7,423 bases of DNA from Chloroflexia bacterium (GTDB lineage Bacteria; Chloroflexota; Chloroflexia; QHBQ01; JADMIH01), in NCBI GenBank assembly GCA_025927935.1, contig JAICKM010000340.1:1-7423 (forward strand), written 5' to 3'. The translations under genes were made by a program, and so were the position numbers. The notes beneath the pieces are model-generated. The model saw only the letters and a list, made by a program, of their open reading frames with translations. It searched no databases and was not told the origin of the DNA. How positions within the stretch are numbered: the stretch's first letter is position 1; each line of letters opens with the position of its first letter. Shown here piece by piece: positions 1 through 5,890 of the stretch.

Positions 1-2062
1 AGGCGCCGGGCAGGGGCCGGTTCCAGACCGAGAAGGTGCAGGCCGGGTAGCGGTCGCACGAGTAGAATACCTTGCCGCGCCCGCTGCGCTTCTCCACCAT
101 CTGCCCCTCATGGCAGATCGGGCAGCGCACGCCGACCAGCTTGGGGATGCTCCGCTTATAGCGGCAGGCCGGGAACCCCGAGCAGGCCACAAACGGGCCG
201 AAGCGGCTGGTGCGGATCAGCAACTCCTTGCCGCACTCCGGGCAGGCTTCGCCCAGCTTCTCCGGCTCCGGCTTGTCCAGCGAGATATGCGCCACCTCGC
301 GCTCGGCGCGCTCGATCTCCTGCTCGAAGGGGCTGTAGAACTCGCCGAGCACGCGGCGCCATTCGCGCTCGCCTTCGGCCACGTCGTCCAGTTCGCCCTC
401 CATCTGCGACGTGAAGCCGATGTCCACCACGTCGGGGAACTGCTCGACCAGCAGGTCGTTGACCACCCGGCCCAGCTCGGTAGGCACGAACTTCTTGTCT
501 TGCTTCTCGACATAGCCGCGGTCCTGAACCGTGCCCAGGATCGGCGCGTAGGTGCTGGGGCGCCCGATGCCCTTCTCCTCCAGCGCCTTCACCAGCGTCG
601 CTTCCGTATAGCGGGGCGGCGGCTCGGTGAAGTGCTGCTCCGGGCTGAGCTTGAGCAAGATGAGCGGATCCTGCTCGGCTAGAGGCGGCAGGGCTTTCTT
701 GTCGAGATCGTCCTCAGCGTCGCCCGCGTCGTGGCCCTCGCGGTAGACCGCCAGGAAGCCGGGAAACTTGATGACCGAGCCGGTCGCCCGGAAGGTATAG
801 GGGCGCGGCGCTTTGGCCGTCGCCGGGCCGGCCCCGATGTCCACGGTGGTCTGGTCGAGCACGGCGGGGGCCATTTGGCTGGCGACAAAGCGCTGCCAGA
901 TCAGCCGGTACAGGCGCAACTGCTCGGCGGTGAGGTAGGGCGCCACGCTGTCCGGGTCGCGGCCCGCGGTGGTCGGGCGGATGGCCTCGTGCGCTTCCTG
1001 CGCGCCGCGTACCTTCTTGGTGTACTGCGGCGGGCTGGCCGGCACATACTCAGGGCCGAAGCGCGCGGCGATCACCTCGCGCACTTCCTCCTGCGCGGAG
1101 GATGCCACCTGCGTGCTGTCGGTTCGCATATAAGTAATCAACCCGACTGCGCCTTCCTGGCCCACCTCGACGCCCTCATAAAGCTGTTGCGCGATTTGCA
1201 TGGTGCGGCGGGCGGTGAAGTTCAGCTTGCGCGCCGCCTCTTGCTGCAGCGTGCTGGTGATGAACGGCGCGGCGGCATTGCGCCGGGTCTCGCGCTTGCG
1301 CACGCTTTCCACTACATAGCGCGCGCTGTCCAGCGCCTGGATCACCGCCGTCGCCTGGGCTTCGTTGTTCAGTTCCGGCTTTTTGCCGCTGATCGCGTGG
1401 AGCACGGCGTGGAAGGTGCCTTCCTTGCGCCCGCGCACAGTGGTCTTGCCGCCGTCTTCCTTGCAGAAGTCAGCCTCGATGGTCCAGTACTCGACCGGCA
1501 CGAACGCCTCGATCTCGCGCTCACGCTCGACGACCAAGCGCACGGCGACCGATTGCACGCGCCCGGCGGACAGCCCGCGCTGCACTTTTTTCCAGAGCAA
1601 TGGACTCAGCTTGTAGCCCACCAGGCGATCGAGCACGCGGCGCGCCTGCTGGGCGTTCACCAGTTGCATGTCGATCTCGCGCGGATGGGCCACTGCGTCG
1701 CGGATGGCCTCCGGCGTGATCTCATGGAAGCTGATGCGCTGCACCTTGCGGCCCCCGCCGCGGGCGCCTGTCGCCTCCACGATGTGCCAGGCGATGGCCT
1801 CGCCTTCGCGGTCGGGGTCGGTCGCCAGGTAGACGGTCGAGGCGCTCTGCACCAGTTCGCGCAGGTCCTTGACCGTCTTGGCCTTGTCCCGGCTGACGAG
1901 GTACTGCGGCTCAAACCCGTTCTCGGTATCCACGCCGAGTTTGGTTTTCGGCAGGTCCCGCACATGCCCACCGGAGGCGCGCACCTGGTACCCGCGGCCT
2001 AGCACTTTACTGATTGTCTTGGCCTTGGTCGGAGATTCGACGATGACCAGTTTTGTCGCCAT
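1..2062 (-). CDS. topA: DNA topoisomerase I (type IA), C-terminus beyond the window
   Basis: Type IA topoisomerase that relaxes negatively supercoiled DNA by cutting and passing a single strand through a 5'-phosphotyrosine intermediate. The 687 visible residues begin MATKLVIVESPTKAKTI, the classic Toprim start with Glu9; the acidic DPDREGE motif gives D82, D84 and E86 for Mg2+ binding. The catalytic tyrosine is Y311 in GLITYMRTDS. SAGRVQSVAVRLVVERE (about 166-182) is another family signature. Two C4 zinc ribbons are visible near the end: C607/C610/C627/C633 and C647/C650/C669/C675. The reading frame is still open at base 1, so further C-terminal residues or another zinc ribbon lie outside. 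The ATG at 2062-2060 is chosen because the Toprim strand begins at once after it; the Shine-Dalgarno is weak (GAAAG at 2074-2070, 7 bases away). It has its own promoter upstream. Identity is seen directly from motifs; relaxation activity is family knowledge. Confidence 0.98.
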   Translation of the reverse strand, partial: MATKLVIVESPTKAKTISKVLGRGYQVRASGGHVRDLPKTKLGVDTENGFEPQYLVSRDKAKTVKDLRELVQSASTVYLATDPDREGEAIAWHIVEATGARGGGRKVQRISFHEITPEAIRDAVAHPREIDMQLVNAQQARRVLDRLVGYKLSPLLWKKVQRGLSAGRVQSVAVRLVVEREREIEAFVPVEYWTIEADFCKEDGGKTTVRGRKEGTFHAVLHAISGKKPELNNEAQATAVIQALDSARYVVESVRKRETRRNAAAPFITSTLQQEAARKLNFTARRTMQIAQQLYEGVEVGQEGAVGLITYMRTDSTQVASSAQEEVREVIAARFGPEYVPASPPQYTKKVRGAQEAHEAIRPTTAGRDPDSVAPYLTAEQLRLYRLIWQRFVASQMAPAVLDQTTVDIGAGPATAKAPRPYTFRATGSVIKFPGFLAVYREGHDAGDAEDDLDKKALPPLAEQDPLILLKLSPEQHFTEPPPRYTEATLVKALEEKGIGRPSTYAPILGTVQDRGYVEKQDKKFVPTELGRVVNDLLVEQFPDVVDIGFTSQMEGELDDVAEGEREWRRVLGEFYSPFEQEIERAEREVAHISLDKPEPEKLGEACPECGKELLIRTSRFGPFVACSGFPACRYKRSIPKLVGVRCPICHEGQMVEKRSGRGKVFYSCDRYPACTFSVWNRPLPGA

Positions 2063-2161
2063 AGTAATACTTTCACTTTCCAGATGGACCGGCGCACCGC
2101 GGTAACTCCGCTATGCGGGCGGCCACATCTAACATATCCGTCTGCTACCCTATAACCCGGA

Positions 2162-2189
2162 ACGAGGGCCGGTCAGCGCCGGATCTCGT
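2162..2189 (-). other. Imperfect hairpin in the topA leader
   Basis: Bases 2162-2166 (ACGAG) pair with 2185-2189, and 2169-2172 (CCGG) pair with 2179-2182, separated by a two-base mismatch and closed by a six-base loop (2173-2178). It lies inside the predicted 5' leader of topA. No known riboswitch is recognised and there is no U-tract, so its role, if any, is unknown; in GC-rich DNA such a stem could arise by chance. Confidence 0.35.
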
Positions 2190-2253
2190 GTCCAGGGCCG
2201 GGTCGGGAACCCCACGCCCCTTTTTGCGCTTGCGAGGGCGTGCGGCGATTTTC

Positions 2254-2283
2254 ATCATACGCAATCGCACAAGCGGGTGTCAA
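2254..2283 (-). promoter_or_regulatory. Near-consensus housekeeping promoter for topA
   Basis: On the minus strand, TTGACA (2283-2278) is followed by an 18-base spacer and TATGAT (2259-2254): a perfect -35 box and a -10 box with one mismatch to the sigma-70/SigA consensus. Transcription would start near 2247, giving topA an untranslated leader of about 185 nt. The promoter lies downstream of the terminator hairpin at 2398-2431, so topA should be transcribed independently of the surface-protein genes. Confidence 0.75.
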
Positions 2284-2397
2284 GACAGGTTCCGCCGCCG
2301 CAAGCCGCCGGAGGACCCATAATGCGCTCTATATTGCCTTCTATATAGTATACGGATTACCGGTTCGCACGGGGTTGCGGTTACGGGGCAGACAGCA

Positions 2398-2431
2398 AAC
2401 CGGGATGGCATCCAGTGATGCCATCCCGGTT
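2398..2431 (-). terminator. Strong hairpin terminator after the three-unit surface-protein gene
   Basis: A perfect 15-base-pair stem (2398-2412 with 2417-2431) closes on a four-base loop, 2413-2416. It begins 53 bases past the stop codon of the minus-strand gene ending at 2485. Read on the minus strand the stem is followed by TGCTGTCTG after its own terminal TT, a poor U-tract, so termination is likely but not textbook. It could also protect the mRNA 3' end. Confidence 0.75.
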
Positions 2432-2484
2432 GTGAAGTGCGGCGCCCTTGCTGCTACAGCAGGCCGCGAGCGTGGCCGTCGCGC

Positions 2485-3813
2485 CTAGGCGCGGTGGCGG
2501 ACGAGGGTGAGGCCCGCGCCCATGATCAACAGGGCAAGTAAGGTCAGGCCCAGCAGCAGGTTGATCTGGTCGCCGGCGCCTGTCGTCGGCATGCCGGGGC
2601 TTGATCCGCCTTGGCCGCCCGTCCCTCCGGGCGGGGGAGCAATGATTGTCAGGGGTTCAATGTTACCGCAAGAGACGTACGTGCTGACTTCGGCAGCCGA
2701 TTTGTGGAGGTTGATCGCGTAGCCGCCTTTCGCCAATTCCGCCATTCCTACGTTGACCGTGGTATCCGACATCCCGTTGACTACATTATTAAGTGGGAAG
2801 GCAGGCACGGGATCAAGGTTTGCGCAACTGCCCTTGTGGATGTGTGCCGGCTGCGGGGTGGCGCTGCCACCTACGACCGTGACTTCGACGCGGACCTGAT
2901 TTTCGGAGACCCAGGTAATCCGGGCGCCGCCGTATTCGCCGGAGTTGTTCTGCTCGGCAAGTTTGACGGTCATGATCTGATCTTTCAGATTGCCGCCGGT
3001 GTTACCGCCTGTCTGCCCGCCGGTGCTGGTCGCCATGATGTCGCCGCAGGACACATAGGTGCTGACCTCGGCAGCCGACTTGTGGACATTGATCGCGTAG
3101 CCGCCCTGCGCCAGTTCCGCCCAACCCACCGGGACCGTCGTGTCGGACATGCCGTTGACGGCGTTGGTTAGCGGGAAGGCAGGCACGGGATTGAGGTTGG
3201 CGCAGGTGCCCTTATGAATATGTGCGGGCTGCGGGGTGGTCGTGCCGTTCGCCAACTTCAGGACGACCTGCACGCTATTATCGCCCATTGGGATGATCGT
3301 GGCGGTGCCGTCTTCCCCCGAGCCGTTCTGGGCCATCATCATAACTTCATGGCCGCCGGTCTGCCCACCGGTAGTGCCGCCCGGCGTGCCGCCACCCATA
3401 TTCATCGGCACGATGTCGCCGCAAGAAACATAGGTGCTCACCTCGGCAGCCGACTTGTGGATGTTGATCGCGTACTGCCCCTGGGCCAGTTGGGCCATGC
3501 CGATATTGACGACGGTCTCGGACATACCGTTAACAACGTTATTCAGGGGATAGGCGGGAACCGGATCGAGGTTAGCACAGGTGCCCTTGTGGATATGCGC
3601 GGGCTGCGGGGTTGCTGTGCCGTTGGCAACCTTGATCATGATCTTGATCTGGTTATCGCCCATGGCGGTAATCGTGGCGGAGCCGTCTTCGCCCGATCCG
3701 TTCTGAGCCGCCAACTTGACTGCCGTATCCATGCTCTGCGCGAAAGCCCCGCCGCGTGGGACAGCGACCAGAGTCAGCGCGGCCACCAAAAAGAACAGTA
3801 CGACCTTTTTCAT
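2485..3813 (-). CDS. Secreted three-unit CHRD-like/SOD-like repeat protein with MPTTG surface anchor
   Basis: A 442-residue exported protein. A Sec signal peptide (MKK, hydrophobic core, GGAFA then QS) ends near residue 25. Three units follow at about 28-137, 157-262 and 279-390, joined by Gly/Thr-rich linkers. Each carries PAHIHKG(T/S)CANL and YAIN(I/V/L)HKSAAEVSTYVSCG. The His and Cys pattern is invariant: H73, H75, C79, H119, C131; H198, H200, C204, H244, C256; H324, H326, C330, H370, C382. HxH, the later NxH and the closing CGxI resemble CHRD domains and, more distantly, the copper site and disulfide of Cu,Zn superoxide dismutase. The C-terminus has MPTTG (408-412), a hydrophobic helix and the basic tail RHRA, the layout of a sortase signal with Met for Leu. 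GGGAGGAG lies 7 bases before the ATG. Domain type and surface location are fairly secure; metal binding is inference and the biological role is unknown. Confidence 0.9.
   Translation of the reverse strand: MKKVVLFFLVAALTLVAVPRGGAFAQSMDTAVKLAAQNGSGEDGSATITAMGDNQIKIMIKVANGTATPQPAHIHKGTCANLDPVPAYPLNNVVNGMSETVVNIGMAQLAQGQYAINIHKSAAEVSTYVSCGDIVPMNMGGGTPGGTTGGQTGGHEVMMMAQNGSGEDGTATIIPMGDNSVQVVLKLANGTTTPQPAHIHKGTCANLNPVPAFPLTNAVNGMSDTTVPVGWAELAQGGYAINVHKSAAEVSTYVSCGDIMATSTGGQTGGNTGGNLKDQIMTVKLAEQNNSGEYGGARITWVSENQVRVEVTVVGGSATPQPAHIHKGSCANLDPVPAFPLNNVVNGMSDTTVNVGMAELAKGGYAINLHKSAAEVSTYVSCGNIEPLTIIAPPPGGTGGQGGSSPGMPTTGAGDQINLLLGLTLLALLIMGAGLTLVRHRA
2644..2979 (-). repeat. Surface protein, repeat unit 3, most diverged (residues about 279-390)
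   Basis: Third unit, keeping H324/H326, C330, H370 and C382 with the same 46- and 52-residue spacings. Its N-terminal half differs clearly from the others: NNSGEYGGARITWVSENQ replaces the NGSGEDGxATI type, while the second half is almost unchanged. It ends with GNI in place of GDI and leads into the proline/glycine stalk before the anchor. Confidence 0.85.
3028..3345 (-). repeat. Surface protein, repeat unit 2 (residues about 157-262)
   Basis: Second unit, with NGSGEDGTATI, H198/H200, C204, H244 and C256. Distances match unit 1 exactly: 46 residues from the first His to the last, and 52 from Cys to Cys. The unit is preceded by HEVMMMAQN, adding H155 and M158-M160 at its edge. Confidence 0.85.
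3403..3732 (-). repeat. Surface protein, repeat unit 1 (residues about 28-137)
   Basis: First of three tandem units. It has the NGSGEDGSATIT entry strand, which is also close to that of the single-unit paralogue, then H73/H75, C79, H119 and C131. Just after it come M137 and M139 and the linker GGGTPGGTTGGQTGG. At DNA level the 20-base block at 3442-3461 is identical to 3067-3086 in unit 2. Confidence 0.85.
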
Positions 3814-3820
3814 CCTGACG

Positions 3821-3828
3821 CTCCTCCC
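3821..3828 (-). promoter_or_regulatory. Strong ribosome binding site of the three-unit gene
   Basis: Minus-strand GGGAGGAG ends 7 bases before the ATG at 3813-3811. It is a strong match to the anti-Shine-Dalgarno sequence and fixes the start that gives a proper signal peptide. Confidence 0.85.
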
Positions 3829-4075
3829 GATGCATGAGGTTCAGTGGTCATGTGTGGGCGGTTCATGGTTGCTCCCGGTGGTGACATCCCTGGTCTATGC
3901 AGTTGTCTTCCTCGGTACTCTGGGAGCCGAGCGGCGCACTTGGCCGTTTTGCGCAGCAACCCCATTGTTATCCAGCACACGCACCTGTATATATCTTGCC
4001 GGCAAACTATCCTGTTACGACGGGCGGTGGGGAATATCAGCGGGGAGGTTGGGGTGATTCGCAGCAGGGTCGGGC

Positions 4076-4115
4076 AAAAAGCGACCTGGCTGCCGGATCA
4101 AACCCGGCGGCCAGG
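4076..4115 (-). terminator. Intrinsic terminator after the single-unit surface-protein gene
   Basis: Bases 4085-4096 pair with 4104-4115 over twelve positions with one mismatch (4091/4109) around a seven-base loop. On the minus strand the stem is followed by TCGCTTTTTG, with the five-T run at 4080-4076. The stem starts 24 bases past the stop codon of the gene ending at 4140. GC-rich stem plus T-run is a typical Rho-independent terminator. Confidence 0.85.
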
Positions 4116-4139
4116 CCAAGCGCTAGCCTTATTTGTAAT

Positions 4140-4688
4140 TTAGGCGCGGCGGCGCGCCAGGTGCAGCCCAGCCCCGGAGAGCAGTAGCGCGAGGAGGGCC
4201 AGACCGCCCAGCAGGAGCGTCTGGTCGCCGTTGCCGGTCGCCGGCATGGTCTGCCCGCCCATGCTGCCGCCCATCGCCATCGCCATGATGTCGCCGCAGG
4301 AGACATAGGTGCTGACCTCGGCGGCTGACTTGTGGACGTTGATCGCGTAGCCGCCCTTCGCCAGTTCGGCCATGCCCACCATTACCGTGGTATCCGACAT
4401 GCCGTCGACCACATTGGTCAGGGGGTACTTGGGCGTGGGATCGAGGTTCGCGCAACTGCCGGTGTGGATATGGGCCGGCTGCGCGACAGTGGTGCCGTTG
4501 GACAGCTTGATCACGATCTCGACATCGTTGTCGCCTTTGGCCGTAATCGTCGCGGTGCCGTCTTCACCGGACCCGTTCTGCGCGTGCATGGTCACGGTCA
4601 TCGTGTTGTCCGCAGCGAACGCCGCGCTACGGGGAAACGCGAACAGGGCCAGGGCGGCCAACAGCAGTAAAAACCCGAGCTTTTTCAT
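4140..4688 (-). CDS. Secreted single-unit CHRD-like/SOD-like protein with MPATG surface anchor
   Basis: A 182-residue paralogue of the downstream three-unit protein. The signal peptide (MKKLGF, hydrophobic run, SAAFA then AD) ends near residue 25. One unit, about 28-137, carries H73, H75, C79, H119 and C131 at exactly the same residue numbers as unit 1 of the larger protein. A Met-rich stretch follows (M135, M137, M139, M143, M148) and runs into the sortase-like MPATG (148-152), a hydrophobic helix (about 157-175) and the basic end ARRRA. Methionine clusters of this kind occur in copper-handling periplasmic proteins, so Cu(I) binding is a reasonable inference, though not shown. GGAGGAG lies 9 bases before the ATG and a terminator follows the stop. 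It is divergent from the sanA-like gene. It may be a surface metal-binding or redox protein; the true function is unknown. Confidence 0.9.
   Translation of the reverse strand: MKKLGFLLLLAALALFAFPRSAAFAADNTMTVTMHAQNGSGEDGTATITAKGDNDVEIVIKLSNGTTVAQPAHIHTGSCANLDPTPKYPLTNVVDGMSDTTVMVGMAELAKGGYAINVHKSAAEVSTYVSCGDIMAMAMGGSMGGQTMPATGNGDQTLLLGGLALLALLLSGAGLHLARRRA
4278..4607 (-). repeat. Fourth copy of the CHRD-like unit, in the paralogue
   Basis: This copy has the same 46-residue His and 52-residue Cys spacing as the three units of the neighbouring gene, and a DNA block near 4317-4336 nearly identical to 3067-3086 and 3442-3461. The shared residue numbering with unit 1, signal peptide included, indicates that the two genes arose by duplication and that the larger one then gained units internally. 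Confidence 0.8.
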
Positions 4689-4697
4689 AGCGAGTTA

Positions 4698-4704
4698 CTC
4701 CTCC
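4698..4704 (-). promoter_or_regulatory. Strong ribosome binding site of the single-unit gene
   Basis: Minus-strand GGAGGAG ends 9 bases before the ATG at 4688-4686. It resembles the site of the three-unit paralogue and confirms the start that yields a signal peptide. Confidence 0.85.
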
Positions 4705-5006
4705 GTGCATGAAAGATAAGGGCCACAAAGTACGCCGGTTCCGTTCCGGCGCACCGCTAAGGGTTATACACAGGAGTAGGGCTGTTGGATTGCATGAGCT
4801 ACGCTCTTTTTGCATCACGGCTAGGGGATGATCTTCGGGTATCGGTCTTGTATAGTTGTTCACTCTATCCTGCACCCGGCGCCGGATCGCCCGCGCACCC
4901 ATGCCGCGTCCCGCCACAACTGCTCCCATTGGTGCAACAGCAGACCCACGCGGAAAGTTCCCGGCGCGCGAAAAGACGCTGTTTGTTCTTCATGTTGGCT
5001 TGCATT

Positions 5007-5015
5007 TGGTATAAT
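5007..5015 (+). promoter_or_regulatory. Extended -10 promoter giving a leaderless mRNA for the sanA-like gene
   Basis: TGGTATAAT is a perfect extended -10 element (TG at 5007-5008, TATAAT at 5010-5015). The A of the ATG at 5022 is the seventh base after the -10 box, where transcription normally starts. There is no usable Shine-Dalgarno: the GGGG at 5017-5020 is only one base from the ATG. The -35 region is poor, as is common with extended -10 promoters. Confidence 0.7.
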
Positions 5016-5021
5016 TGGGGT

Positions 5022-5741
5022 ATGGCTTCTTCGATAGAAACCCTGCCCAGAACCCGGGCGGCGCGCAAAAATCGGTTGCACCCGCGCCGGCCCTTGCGCC
5101 GCGTCATGCGCTGGATGCTGGCCCTGGCTGGGATGGCCGGGCTGGCGTTGCTGGGCTTTGTTTGGTATGTCCATGCCACCACCGCCGGTGCGATCTATAG
5201 CGGCAGTGATCCGCGCCTGCCGCATAATCACGCCGCGCTCGTATTTGGAGCGGGGCTGAACGGGCAGGGCGGTCCCAGCGCCGTGCTGTACGACCGGATC
5301 GCCACGGCGGCAGATCTCTATCATCAGGGCAAGGTGGATAAGTTGCTGATGAGCGGCGACAATAGTGTGCCCGACTATAACGAGGTCGGGGTGATGCGCC
5401 GCACTGCCGTCGGTTTGGGCGTGCCCGAACGTGATATCGTGTTGGACTATGCCGGATTTCGTACTTATGACAGCTGCTACCGCGCGCGCGCTGTCTTTGG
5501 CCTCGATGCCGCGACACTGGTCACCAATGCCTATCACTTGCCCCGCGCGCTCTACACCTGCCGGGAACTAGGACTGGCCGTGGCCGGCGTGCCCGCCGAC
5601 CGCCAGAGCTACCCGACGCTGTACTATCAATTGCGCGAGGTGCCCGCGCTGGCCGCGGTACGCTGGTGGCTGACCATCGATGAAAAGCCGCGGTTCCTCG
5701 GACCGCGTGTCGATATCGATGCGCCGCCCGCGCAACCCTAG
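5022..5741 (+). CDS. sanA: SanA/YdcF-like (DUF218) envelope membrane protein
   Basis: A 239-residue protein of the SanA family, named in enterobacteria for vancomycin exclusion at high temperature and thought to affect the envelope barrier; its biochemical activity is not established. The N-terminus is very basic (RKNR, HPRRPLRR) followed by one membrane helix at about 31-50, so the rest should face outwards. The DUF218 domain runs from about 70: AALVFGAGL, SAVLYDRIATAADLY, KLLMSGDN (107-114), DYNEVGVMR, then the SanA hallmark DIVLDYAGFRTYDS (138-151), LVTNAYHLPRAL and KPRFLGP (222-228). Length matches E. coli SanA (about 239). The ATG at 5022 is preferred over the upstream ATG at 4785, because the promoter's -10 box lies inside that longer frame and the helix then sits close to the N-terminus. 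No terminator is seen before the kinase gene, so read-through into it is possible. Confidence 0.92.
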   Translation: MASSIETLPRTRAARKNRLHPRRPLRRVMRWMLALAGMAGLALLGFVWYVHATTAGAIYSGSDPRLPHNHAALVFGAGLNGQGGPSAVLYDRIATAADLYHQGKVDKLLMSGDNSVPDYNEVGVMRRTAVGLGVPERDIVLDYAGFRTYDSCYRARAVFGLDAATLVTNAYHLPRALYTCRELGLAVAGVPADRQSYPTLYYQLREVPALAAVRWWLTIDEKPRFLGPRVDIDAPPAQP

Positions 5742-5890
5742 CGACGCAGTTGCCCATCGCCAGGTGGCATAGCGCGTGCTGATCCCTTTCCCTGTGCCAC
5801 TCTATTGTGATCCACAACGAACCGCCGGGATGCTCCGCTGGAAGCTGCGCCTCGATCCCGCGACCCCAGCCCCGGCAGGCAGGCTTTGTC
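5742..5890 (+). other. Gap between sanA-like gene and sensor kinase
   Basis: This 149-base gap has no recognisable terminator, so co-transcription is possible. It contains the short inverted repeat TTGTG-ATC-CACAA (5805-5817), which could be an operator but is short enough to be chance. Bases GTGGCA (5764-5769) could pair with a later TGCCAC, but the loop is too large for a terminator. No clear promoter is seen. Confidence 0.5.

Larger units (their letters stand above)
2063..2484. other. Intergenic region between topA and the three-unit surface protein
   Basis: This 422-base stretch holds no convincing gene. From right to left (the direction of transcription of both neighbours) it contains the terminator hairpin of the upstream surface-protein gene, an AT-rich island at about 2328-2357 with the small palindromes CTATATAG and GTATAC, the near-consensus topA promoter, and the topA leader with one imperfect hairpin. 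The short open frames across it have no start signals or recognisable protein content. Confidence 0.75.
3814..4139. other. Intergenic region between the two surface-protein genes
   Basis: No gene is supported in these 326 bases. Next to the downstream gene lies its Shine-Dalgarno; next to the upstream gene lies that gene's terminator (4076-4115). In between, an AT-rich TATATAT at 3988-3994 could be the -10 box of a minus-strand promoter, but no good -35 box sits 16-18 bases upstream, so I do not call it as a promoter. The terminator here implies the two genes are mostly separate transcription units. Confidence 0.65.
4689..5021. other. Divergent intergenic region between surface-protein and sanA-like genes
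   Basis: These 333 bases must hold the start signals for both directions. Seen here: the Shine-Dalgarno of the minus-strand gene; a small all-GC hairpin (CGCCGG at 4733-4738 with CCGGCG at 4746-4751, seven-base loop) in its leader; a possible minus-strand -10 box TATAAC at 4768-4763 without a convincing -35; the palindrome CCGGCGCCGG at 4876-4885; and the extended -10 promoter of the plus-strand gene. An open frame continues upstream of 5022 to 4785 but its translation looks non-coding. Confidence 0.65.

Noticed and set aside
731..2002. Long plus-strand open frame opposite topA
   Set aside because: It lies antisense to a fully recognisable topoisomerase; its translation is rich in His, Arg, Leu and Ala with no family motif, as expected of a shadow frame in GC-rich DNA.
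2328..2357. AT-rich island with TATA-like words as a promoter
   Set aside because: No -35 box at proper spacing is present on either strand, and the better promoter at 2254-2283 explains topA.
2611..3837. Plus-strand frames opposite the three-unit gene, showing their own repeats
   Set aside because: The apparent repeats are the complement of the real minus-strand repeats, and these frames have no ribosome binding sites.
2644..4607. Repeated DNA blocks as a CRISPR array or mobile repeat
   Set aside because: The repeats are about 375 bases apart, in frame, and encode protein domains.
4796..4811. GAGC-TAC-GCTC hairpin followed by five T on the plus strand
   Set aside because: A four-base stem is too weak for a terminator and no plus-strand gene ends before it.
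4785..5021. Upstream extension of the sanA-like frame to the ATG at 4785
   Set aside because: The added 79 residues lack SanA similarity, would put the promoter inside the gene and would bury the N-terminal membrane helix.
5805..5817. TTGTG-ATC-CACAA inverted repeat before the kinase gene
   Set aside because: Five-base arms are expected by chance at this scale and no promoter is visible around it to make it an operator.
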